Positions 1 to 6,360 of a stretch of DNA of 12,931 nt are shown here, one piece after another. The stretch comes from UBA6168 sp031426435. GTDB lineage: Bacteria; Bacteroidota; Bacteroidia; Chitinophagales; Saprospiraceae. The notes below the pieces were generated by a model. That model was not told where the DNA came from, did not search any database, and saw only the letters and a list, made by a program, of their open reading frames with translations. The stretch covers positions 1 to 12,931 of the forward strand of contig JANPLH010000098.1 of the NCBI GenBank assembly GCA_031426435.1, given 5' to 3'. Both the position numbers and the translations under genes were made by a program. Numbering within the stretch: the first letter of the stretch is position 1; every line of letters begins with the position of its first letter.

Positions 1-118
1 AACTTTTGCATGGTTAACCCAATCCAGAAGACTTAACAAAGACTATGAAAAAACGGTTCGCAATAGTCAAAGCATGGTATATATTGCCATGATTAGAATA
101 ATGGCTAACCGCTTATAA
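1..118 (+). CDS. IS5-type transposase, C-terminal fragment (cut by window edge)
   Basis: Reading from base 2, the frame gives about 38 residues ending at TAA 116-118. They include TFAWLTQSRRLNKDYEKT followed by SMVYIAMIRIMANRL. This pattern, with (R/T)FAWL, RRL.KDYE and an I.MIR.M tail, is the usual C-terminus of IS5-family (IS4-like DDE) transposases, where it carries the end of the catalytic domain. Only the tail is visible, so intactness of the element cannot be judged. It sits directly left of the STAND-protein island and suggests the island border has been shaped by transposition. The family call is confident; the subgroup is not assigned. Confidence 0.85.
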   Translation, partial: TFAWLTQSRRLNKDYEKTVRNSQSMVYIAMIRIMANRL

Positions 119-141
119 CAGGTTTTAAAACAGTTTCTTAG
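119..141. mobile_element. Probable right end of the IS5-type element
   Basis: Immediately after the transposase stop lies TTTTAAAACAGTTTCTTAG. Read from the other strand this is an AAACTGTTTTAAAA-type terminal inverted repeat of the kind found at IS5-family ends. The left end is outside the window, so the exact terminus and any target duplication cannot be confirmed. Confidence 0.5.
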
Positions 142-185
142 TCGCAATTGTTCACTTGAGAATGCGGGGGTAAAGCGTACTTACC

Positions 186-236
186 CGAAAACGACTAAGT
201 AGAAGGCGCAATGCGGGTTTTACTTAATCGTTTTCG
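186..236. repeat. Long imperfect inverted repeat upstream of the STAND gene
   Basis: CGAAAACGACTAAGTA at 186-201 is the reverse complement of the 16-mer at 221-236 with one mismatch, around a 19-base spacer. A few extra pairs, one of them G-U, can extend the stem inward. A second overlapping dyad is possible, because CTTAGTCG at 137-144 is the exact complement of CGACTAAG at 192-199. No T-run follows the stem, so it is not a typical intrinsic terminator. It lies 80 bases before the STAND start and could be an operator, an RNA structure in the leader, or a small mobile-element relic. No convincing TAnnTTTG promoter was seen between it and the start codon. Confidence 0.6.
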
Positions 237-316
237 ATAGTGGAGTAGTTCGCTGGGACAATAATAAACAATATTCATATTGCAGAATAAAAAACTATTA
301 AAAACAACCACAGAAA

Positions 317-3300
317 ATGAATCAACAACCTCACTCATTTAAGAATATCGTTTACGGAAGTATAACCGCCGATGGAAATGTCCATATTGGCGATATCATA
401 TATAATATTCAAAAAGATTTTCACCACAGCATCTTGTTTCTTAGAATTGATAAAACTGAGGAGGAGCAATACACAGCAAAATTAACCCTCACATCTAAAC
501 ATAGCGATTCACTAGGTATATCATCCTCCGGTGTTTCCCTTTTGCGTCAAGAGGTCAAGCTTCACATATCCCCTGATATTTTTGAACAGGTCGCGGGTTT
601 TCAAAATGTCCGTCGTTTGGACAATCCCATCTCTCGAAATATAGAATCAACAAATCCATCAACCCTTCATACGGATGAGGAATACCTTGCAGAAACGCTT
701 TTTCAAATTTTTTTCAAGGATGAAATCCGCTCTGTTTGTTGCGACTTTGTAGATTTGCTCGAAAAATCGAAAGTAGAGGAATTACTTCTTGTTATCTCCA
801 GTAATGACCCTGCTATTTCGAATTTGCCATTTGAAACAGTCATGCTTAAGTTTTTCCCACCAAAATTGAATGTGGCTAAGAAAAGCCTTGCGATTAACAA
901 TTTTGGAATTATAAGGACGATGGAAAAATCTTTAGCCGGTTTTAATATGCAAGGCAAGCCAAGCGAAGCTGCTCCATTGAAATTATTATTTGTCACCGCT
1001 TTGCCTGAAAATTTAGACGAAAATGCGAAAATGCTCGAAGTTGAAGATGAGCAGCGCAAACTTATCGAAGCAATTGGCACATTTGAGGCAACAGGTGGTG
1101 AACCTAAAATCGTCATAGAGTTTTTAGATACCGCTTCGTTAGATGAAATCAATCTAGCCTTACGGGAACGCCACCACGATATTGTACATATTAGCGGTCA
1201 TGGGTCGTACAAAAAAGAAGTCAAACAAGGCGTTTTGCACCTTGAAGATAATGAGTGTAACCATGTTGAGGTCTCCGGTGCAGAATTGGGCGAAAACTTA
1301 CGCCAACACAAATCTGTCAAACTCCTCATATTAAGCGCTTGTGAAACCGCCATAGTAGGAAATGGTGTAGTAGAGCAGTTGGCAGAATTTGGCGTTCCTG
1401 CGCTTGTTGCTATGCGTTTTTCTGTGACAGACGAAAGCGCAAAAACATTTACTACTACTTTTTATGAATCCCTTGCTCAGGGCAAAACTCTCACACATGC
1501 CATTGCTCAAGCCCGTGAAGATCTATGGCAACGTCTTGAATTACAACGAAAGAAGCAACCTGACCGCACGCATCTTGCGGAATGGTTTACGCCTGTGGTT
1601 TATTTCAATCAATACATTGAAGCCTTAGTGAATATGAAAGCAGTGTATGATTTTCCTCAAGATTTTTACCCCACTAGTGTGATCATTAAAATGGAGGGCG
1701 TTTCAAAACTCATTGGCTCAGGATTTATTGGTCGCAAACGGTATTTGAATCAACTAAAGCGTTTGTTTAAAGATAGTAAAAATGTGTGTCTGCATGGCCT
1801 TGGCGGCATGGGAAAAACTACATTGGCGGAAGCTTTTGCTAACAACTATGAGAACCATCAATTTAAAGTTATTGATTTCAGGGGAGGAACCAGCATTAAT
1901 GAGGCAGTTATCATAGAGAAACTTTTAAATCGTTATAAACGCACAAAGCCTGATGAAGACTTATTAGAAGCTGTTGAAAATGATATTAAAAATCCAAAAA
2001 AAACACCCATTGATAAATTAAATATTCTGATAAAAGAATACCTTAACCTTAAAAAAAATAAAGTCATTCTACTTTTTGACAATTTTGAAGATGTCCAAAC
2101 TACGGAAGACGGTGAACAACAACGGGCGATAGGTAGCGGGAGTTTAAAGGATTTTTTAAAATATTTATGCCAACGTGCTCCCGGAAATTACCATATATTA
2201 TTCACAACACGTTATAAAATCAGTGATTTAGAGGAGGAGGTTGTTCATATAGCCTTAGACAAAATGAGCTATGCCGAACAATATCGCATGGCTAATTACT
2301 CCGAAATACTGAGAGGCATCCCAATGACAGAGCGCATAGATATGATACGTCGTCTTGACGGACATCCGCGTGCTTATGCCTTTTTAGAAGCTTTATTCAG
2401 TAAAGACAGATTATTGGATTTAGGGTCATTAATAGGAAAGGTAGAGACCCAGGTATTTGAAAATCTTTTGTTGTCTAAAATTTACGAAAGGCTTTCGGCC
2501 GAGGAACAGCGTGTTTTGCAAATGGCCGGGTCGTGCATTACCCGCACGCCGTTGGCTGCTTTATCTTTTATCGGTGGTGATACAGAAGAAGCTTTATTGC
2601 CTGTTTTAAGATCGTTGGACGATTGGTCTTTGTGCTTTTTGGAAAAAGACAACCGTTTCGAGGTGCATCGCTTAACACGGGAGTGGTTGGCCCAAAATAA
2701 GACATCTTCGGAAAAAATTAAGGATTGGGCATTAAAAGCCGGAAGGTATTATTTAAATTTAAAAAATGAAAATGATACTCTTAAAATTGATGAAGCCATC
2801 CTAGCCAAAGATTATTTTGAAATGGCTGAAGATTGGATTGAGTACAAATTTCTTTCTGTCAAATTACAAGATTACTTTCAGCAATCGGGGTTTTATCGGA
2901 AAGCACTTGAAATAAATCATTCCATTACCGAAAAAAACCTGGACGATTTTACCAATGCAGATGCCTATGCTAAATTAGGGTTTCTTTATAGAATCATAGC
3001 AGAAACAGACCGCTCATTAAATTATTACCATATGAGTTTAAATATTTTGAGGCATTCTGGAGATCTTAAAGCAATAGGAAGTGCTTTAAATAACTTAGGG
3101 ATGTTCTTTCATGAGAAAGGTGATAATGAGGAAGCATTAAAATATTTTAATGAAAGTGTAAGTATCAGTAGAAGTGTGGAAGATAAAAGAGCTGAAGGAA
3201 TAACATTATCCAATATCGGTGGCGTATTCCATGCTCAAAAAAAATATGAATTAGCATTGCAATTTCGCCTTGACGGTTTAAACATCCTGAAAGAAATAAA

Positions 3301-4483
3301 TGAGGAGAATTTATCCAAGGCATTTGACAATATCGGTCAAATTTATTTTGCGATGGGTGATATTGAAAAATCTATGGAATACAGACTTGAAAGTTTAAAA
3401 ATCAGCGAGCAAGAAGGAGATTTCAAAACAGCATCCATAACCTTATTTAATATAGGTTTCGTTTGTAGATCCGTCGGTAATCTTGATATGGCATTAAATT
3501 ATTTAAACAAAAGTTTAAGTTTGTGTCAAAAAATTGACATTGTGACAATAGAGCCACAGATTTTGCATGAAATTGCTCAAATATATTTAAGCAAGGGGAA
3601 TGCTAATACTGCATTACAATACTTTGATCAGGCTTTAGAATTAAGCCGGCAAAAGAATGACAAAAAGTCTGAAAGTAAAAGTCTCTATAGTATTGGTTTA
3701 CTCTACCAGGATAAGGGTGATTACGATTCAGCTTTGAACTACTTTGAAGAAAGTTTAAATTTTAGCAGGCAAATTAATGATTTAGATGGTGAAAGGGCAA
3801 CTTTGACATTTATTGCTAATCTCTACAAAATCAAGCTCGACTTTGATAAAGCAATACAATATTTCGAAGAGAGTTTAAGATTAACTACACAAGTGGGAGA
3901 TGGCAAAGGTATGGTGGCGACTATGAATAATATAAGCTTGTTATATTTAGATAAAAAAGATTATGACGTCGCGTTAAATTATATAAAAGAATGCTTAAAT
4001 ATTAGCCGGCAAATAGGTGATAAAGGAGGTGAGTGTACCACATTGAATAATTTCAGTGTAATATATGCAGGAATTGGTGATGATGACCAAGCTTTAAAAT
4101 ACTTACAGGATAGTTATAAATTAGCCATCGAAATCGGTGACAGAAAAGGAGCTGGAATAACAATGATCAACATGGGGCAATTGTATCTGGAGTATAAGAA
4201 TTACAAATCAGCTTTAATGTGTTTTGAAGTCAGTTATAAAACTATGTTGGATGTTAAATTTCACTTTGGAATAGCCAAATCCATGCTAAAAATTGGAGAA
4301 GTGCATTTTCTAAAAGAAGATTTTGAAATAGCCTTACTATTTTTAGTTCGATCATATTTATCTTTCCAACAATTAGGTACATCAGATATCAAAGCTTCTT
4401 CTTATTTCCTTTCGGAAATTCAAAAGCAAATGGGTGAAGTTGCCTATCAAACCAAAGTTCAACAAATTTTATCAAAGCAATAA
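317..4483 (+). CDS. CHAT protease-STAND NTPase-TPR protein (NLR-like) with N-terminal amyloid-like motif
   Basis: This is a large cytoplasmic STAND-class sensor of 1388 aa. Residues 9-26 read KNIVYGSITADGNVHIGD and match motifs in the two small downstream genes. After a pre-CHAT region comes a CHAT domain at about 220-430, with the caspase-like pair present: His about 295 in HISGHG and Cys about 342 in LILSACETA. The NB-ARC-type NTPase has its P-loop GLGGMGKTT at about 494-502, Walker B VILLFDNFED at about 583-592, the sensor-like FTTRYK at about 629-634 and GHP at about 682-684. A winged-helix-like region ends in EVHRLTREW, an MHD-like position. Residues from about 880 to 1360 hold about 12 TPRs of nearly constant 40-residue period. 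In known families the TPRs sense a ligand and the NTPase oligomerises, activating the effector domain. No membrane segment is seen. The ATG is preceded by an AT-rich leader with no Shine-Dalgarno sequence. A defence role is inferred. Confidence 0.92.
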   Translation: MNQQPHSFKNIVYGSITADGNVHIGDIIYNIQKDFHHSILFLRIDKTEEEQYTAKLTLTSKHSDSLGISSSGVSLLRQEVKLHISPDIFEQVAGFQNVRRLDNPISRNIESTNPSTLHTDEEYLAETLFQIFFKDEIRSVCCDFVDLLEKSKVEELLLVISSNDPAISNLPFETVMLKFFPPKLNVAKKSLAINNFGIIRTMEKSLAGFNMQGKPSEAAPLKLLFVTALPENLDENAKMLEVEDEQRKLIEAIGTFEATGGEPKIVIEFLDTASLDEINLALRERHHDIVHISGHGSYKKEVKQGVLHLEDNECNHVEVSGAELGENLRQHKSVKLLILSACETAIVGNGVVEQLAEFGVPALVAMRFSVTDESAKTFTTTFYESLAQGKTLTHAIAQAREDLWQRLELQRKKQPDRTHLAEWFTPVVYFNQYIEALVNMKAVYDFPQDFYPTSVIIKMEGVSKLIGSGFIGRKRYLNQLKRLFKDSKNVCLHGLGGMGKTTLAEAFANNYENHQFKVIDFRGGTSINEAVIIEKLLNRYKRTKPDEDLLEAVENDIKNPKKTPIDKLNILIKEYLNLKKNKVILLFDNFEDVQTTEDGEQQRAIGSGSLKDFLKYLCQRAPGNYHILFTTRYKISDLEEEVVHIALDKMSYAEQYRMANYSEILRGIPMTERIDMIRRLDGHPRAYAFLEALFSKDRLLDLGSLIGKVETQVFENLLLSKIYERLSAEEQRVLQMAGSCITRTPLAALSFIGGDTEEALLPVLRSLDDWSLCFLEKDNRFEVHRLTREWLAQNKTSSEKIKDWALKAGRYYLNLKNENDTLKIDEAILAKDYFEMAEDWIEYKFLSVKLQDYFQQSGFYRKALEINHSITEKNLDDFTNADAYAKLGFLYRIIAETDRSLNYYHMSLNILRHSGDLKAIGSALNNLGMFFHEKGDNEEALKYFNESVSISRSVEDKRAEGITLSNIGGVFHAQKKYELALQFRLDGLNILKEINEENLSKAFDNIGQIYFAMGDIEKSMEYRLESLKISEQEGDFKTASITLFNIGFVCRSVGNLDMALNYLNKSLSLCQKIDIVTIEPQILHEIAQIYLSKGNANTALQYFDQALELSRQKNDKKSESKSLYSIGLLYQDKGDYDSALNYFEESLNFSRQINDLDGERATLTFIANLYKIKLDFDKAIQYFEESLRLTTQVGDGKGMVATMNNISLLYLDKKDYDVALNYIKECLNISRQIGDKGGECTTLNNFSVIYAGIGDDDQALKYLQDSYKLAIEIGDRKGAGITMINMGQLYLEYKNYKSALMCFEVSYKTMLDVKFHFGIAKSMLKIGEVHFLKEDFEIALLFLVRSYLSFQQLGTSDIKASSYFLSEIQKQMGEVAYQTKVQQILSKQ
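341..394 (+). other. Single KN...HIGD motif at the STAND N-terminus
   Basis: These bases encode residues 9-26, KNIVYGSITADGNVHIGD. The motif shares K-N-(I/V)-(V/I/L), a Gly-rich middle and (V/F/I)-(H/R)-(I/L)-G-D with the motif pairs at 4806-4952 and 5809-5955. Alternating hydrophobic and polar residues with Gly turns suit a two-layer beta-solenoid. One copy at an NLR N-terminus and two on the neighbouring effector is the layout known for fungal NWD2 and HET-S. Confidence 0.7.
2954..4396 (+). repeat. About 12 tandem TPR-coding units (about 120 bp each)
   Basis: The encoded stretch repeats a pattern of the type G.(L/I)Y...GD(Y/L)..AL.Y..ESL.(I/L)SRQ.GD with a spacing of about 40 residues. Examples are GLLYQDKGDYDSALNYFEES and GQLYLEYKNYKSALMCFE. 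Forty-residue TPR units rather than 34 are typical of the tandem TPRs in kinesin-light-chain-like and bacterial NLR sensor domains. Similarity between units is much clearer in protein than in DNA, so the array is not a very recent expansion. Confidence 0.85.
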
Positions 4484-4514
4484 TAAAATATTAATATTTT
4501 ATAAACAACCAAAC

Positions 4515-4970
4515 CTGGCATTAATAGAAACAGCAACAAAATACATTCTGACCTACTAATCGAGAATGAAGAATTGAAAAAGTTCCCAAAAGAATTTACA
4601 GACGAAACTGTAAAATGGGTAAAATCATGGTTTTTAAAACCCGAAGACTCAAAAACTAATACCAAATTGGAAGACCCCCAATAAATCGATTGAGGTCAAA
4701 AAAGATATTATTCAAGATAAATTAGAAGACTTGAAGGACAATGCCCAATTTTAAGAGGAATTGGCAGCACAAATTGCCGCTTTTGAACAACAACGTGCAC
4801 GTCTTAAAAATGTGGTGGTGAATACCGATAATGATGTAAAAGGCAGCGTTCACATTGGCGATAAAGGCAGTTCCTCGGGCGATAACCACAACGAAAAGAA
4901 CGTCATCAAAGGCGGTACGATCAAAGCAGGTGGCGACTTTCGTTTAGGCGATGATATAGATGCGAAATGA
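4515..4970 (+). pseudogene. Broken first copy of the small helical/double-motif effector-like gene
   Basis: It begins 31 bases after the STAND stop, so it was probably co-transcribed with it. Aligned to the intact copy at 5518-5961, roughly half of the residues match across the full length. Four lesions are visible. The start ATG is CTG (4515-4517). One base is missing near 4554-4556, just after ETATKYILT. One extra C in the run at 4675-4679 restores the original frame. An in-frame TAA lies at 4752-4754, where the intact copy has Met80. The best-conserved block is EFTDETVKWVKSWFLKPED against EFLEESVKWVKSWFLKPED. The last 69 codons from TTG 4761 are open and still encode both KN...GD motifs. 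The indels could be assembly errors, but the nonsense codon and lost start make real decay more likely. Confidence 0.85.
4806..4952 (+). repeat. Two KN...GD motifs, 30 residues apart, in the broken copy
   Basis: Motif A is KNVVVNTDNDVKGSVHIGD (4806-4862) and motif B is KNVIKGGTIKAGGDFRLGD (4896-4952). An 11-residue polar linker rich in Ser, Gly, Asp and Asn joins them. Both motifs remain uninterrupted although the upstream part of the gene is destroyed. Confidence 0.75.
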
Positions 4971-5087
4971 CTGCGTTCCTCCGTTGTTACAGGTCTTCTT
5001 CCTTCTAAATCAAGTACTCACTATTACCTAAGAAAAGCTCAAAGTCTGAGCAAGCATTAACGCTTTTTGAAGTGTAATGGTCAGCTT

Positions 5088-5344
5088 TGTAGGGAGGTAC
5101 AAGACTTGATACAATTGGTGGAGGCATACGCAACCCCAACAACCCAAACTACCAGGTTTGGTAACAGGACACCCACCCTGTCGAATTTGTGACTTTTAAG
5201 TTCACCCGTCAGAAAATGGTCTATATCCATTCTAACCCCGTAGCTGTCAAAATCGTGTTTAATGCTGTTGACTATGTTTATTCCAGTGCGACGGTTTATG
5301 TGAGTAAGGTGTTGAAATGTTCGTTGGAAGTTGTACCTTTGTAA
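5088..5344 (+). pseudogene. Decayed REP-associated/IS200-like tyrosine transposase, C-terminal remnant
   Basis: In the frame ending at TAA 5342-5344 the translation contains HPVEFVTFKFTRQKMVYIHS, then NPVAVKIVFNAVDYVYSSA. This matches the HP(I/V)E...QK(I/M).YIHNNPV..GIV....DY.YSSA signature of Y1/HUH transposases of the REP-associated type. Just upstream NPNNPNYQVW is followed by an in-frame TAA (5162-5164) where the family usually has Gln. The expected preceding helix, as REVQDLIQLVEAYA, is in another frame from about 5088, so a frameshift is also likely. The catalytic HUH and Tyr regions are absent. It lies between the two paralogous small genes and is certainly non-functional. Confidence 0.75.
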
Positions 5345-5446
5345 GTGCATAGGGTGGGTTTGAACTAGTAGTGGTTGTAGCCGTAAGTTTCTAAGTCACG
5401 CTGCACTATACTTGAAAGAGTAGTTGCTAGTCTTGGGGGGACATAC

Positions 5447-5480
5447 TTGGAACAACGGGGCATTCAGAAATGTAAATTTG
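5447..5480 (+). promoter_or_regulatory. Bacteroidota-type promoter of the intact small gene
   Basis: TAAATTTG at 5473-5480 is an exact match to the -7 consensus TAnnTTTG. A TTG at 5447-5449 lies 23 bases upstream, within the spacing reported for Flavobacterium-type promoters (TTG-N17-23-TAnnTTTG). Transcription would begin near 5487, about 30 bases before the ATG at 5518. This would make the second copy independent of the STAND transcript. Confidence 0.55.
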
Positions 5481-5517
5481 CATTCAACAAATCATAATTT
5501 TTTAACAAAAAAGCAAT

Positions 5518-5961
5518 ATGGCACTTTTAGAAACAGCCACAGAATATATTCTCGGCATTCTCGCAGAAAATGAAGAAGTCAAAAAATTCAACAAAGAATT
5601 TCTTGAAGAGTCGGTCAAATGGGTTAAGTCTTGGTTCTTGAAACCTGAAGATCCAGTTACTTCAACAATTTTATCAGATAAAACACAATTGGAGGCAGTC
5701 AAAAAATCAGTCATAGATGCAAAATTAAAAAGCTTGTCATCTGATGACAATTTCATGAAGGAATTGGAAGCCAAGCTTCAAGTTTATTCTGCACAAAAAT
5801 CTCCAATTAAGAATGTATTAGACCACGTTGATATTAAAACAAAAACGGACATTCACATTGGTGACAAAACAGTATCATCTAACGACAACTTTGTCGAAAA
5901 AAACGTTGTGAAAGGTGGCAAAATTGAAACAGAAGGTGGCTTTCATCTTGGTGATGGGTAG
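5518..5961 (+). CDS. Small helical protein with C-terminal double HET-s-like motif; candidate effector of the STAND protein
   Basis: This 147-aa protein has no family name I recognise. Residues 1-95 are predicted helical and highly charged, with an amphipathic segment EFLEESVKWVKSWFL at about 27-41 that could contact membrane or oligomerise. There is no signal peptide or long hydrophobic segment. Residues 98-116 (KNVLDHVDIKTKTDIHIGD) and 128-146 (KNVVKGGKIETEGGFHLGD) are two copies of the motif found at the STAND N-terminus, and the protein ends one residue later. In fungal HET-S the same layout couples a helical pore-forming domain to an amyloid fold templated by the NLR NWD2. By analogy this would be the executioner of the system; the toxic activity is inferred. 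An exact TAnnTTTG box precedes it, and a broken paralog lies upstream. The ATG has an AT-rich leader without a Shine-Dalgarno sequence. Confidence 0.8.
   Translation: MALLETATEYILGILAENEEVKKFNKEFLEESVKWVKSWFLKPEDPVTSTILSDKTQLEAVKKSVIDAKLKSLSSDDNFMKELEAKLQVYSAQKSPIKNVLDHVDIKTKTDIHIGDKTVSSNDNFVEKNVVKGGKIETEGGFHLGDG
5809..5955 (+). repeat. Two KN...GD motifs, 30 residues apart, in the intact copy
   Basis: The motifs are encoded at 5809-5865 and 5899-5955 and joined by an 11-residue polar linker. From the shared Asn, the (V/F/I), (I/L), Gly and Asp fall at positions 14, 16, 17 and 18. From memory, the second repeat of fungal HET-s has N-x12-V-x-I-G-N in the same register. Confidence 0.75.
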
Positions 5962-6360
5962 AAGCTATCCCCGCTGGCGCACCCCTTATCACTTCCATCA
6001 AAGAACGCTCTCGCTAGTCACGAGTTTTGTCCCGTTGTCCCAAGTGTTTTCCTTCCCGAAACAGCAGCCGCTCTTTCAAATCTAGTCCCAACCCAAGCTC
6101 GGTATGGCTTGGAAGCATACGGCAGGCGGTTCGCAAACACCAAGCCCAGCGGGCTACCAAACTTCATCCACCCCCCCATTTTCAAAAAATCAAACAATAC
6201 AACCACGAACACCTTGTTAACCCCCAAAAACTTGGCATAAATTTGGTGGAATTACGATTTTACAAATTCGTTTCACGCCGCTCGTGTTCGCAAATGATCA
6301 CGCTTTAACGTATAGTTAGGTGCCGACCCAACGGCGAGAAACTACAAATCCCTCCAAACA
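5962..6360. other. Non-coding spacer at the AT-rich to GC-rich transition
   Basis: I see no supportable gene in these roughly 400 bases; open frames on both strands are short and of odd composition. Base composition changes here from the AT-rich island to the GC-richer chromosome, and a C-rich run occurs near 6172-6178. Two small dyads are present. One is CTCG...CGAG around 6010-6022. The other is GTTAGGT/ACCCAAC at 6315-6321 and 6326-6332, about 30 bases before the next gene. It may be a fusion or decay zone at the island's right border. Confidence 0.5.

Noticed and set aside
2954..4396. A CRISPR-like or satellite repeat
   Set aside because: The 120-base periodicity is explained by TPR-coding units, the DNA repeats are diverged, and there are no constant repeats with variable spacers.
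4551..4684. Programmed frameshifting in the first small gene
   Set aside because: A nonsense codon and loss of the ATG accompany the two shifts and no clear slippery site with downstream structure was seen, so decay or sequencing error is simpler.
4761..4970. A 69-aa gene starting at TTG
   Set aside because: It aligns with the C-terminal half of the intact small protein and its upstream part is recognisable but broken, so it is best described as the end of a pseudogene. The AGAGGA before TTG is too close to be a normal ribosome binding site.
5081..5350. An 89-aa minus-strand open frame
   Set aside because: It lies antisense to the transposase remnant, whose plus-strand translation matches a known family signature; the minus-strand product matches nothing I recognise.
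6027..6308. Open frames on both strands in the spacer after the small gene
   Set aside because: Their products have skewed composition and no domain-like pattern, and each overlaps an equally poor frame on the other strand.
6301..6332. Integron attC-like core site (GTTAGGT) before the 305-aa gene
   Set aside because: No matching inverse core site (ACCTAAC-like) lies at the required distance upstream; the only partner is 5 bases downstream and makes a tiny hairpin instead.
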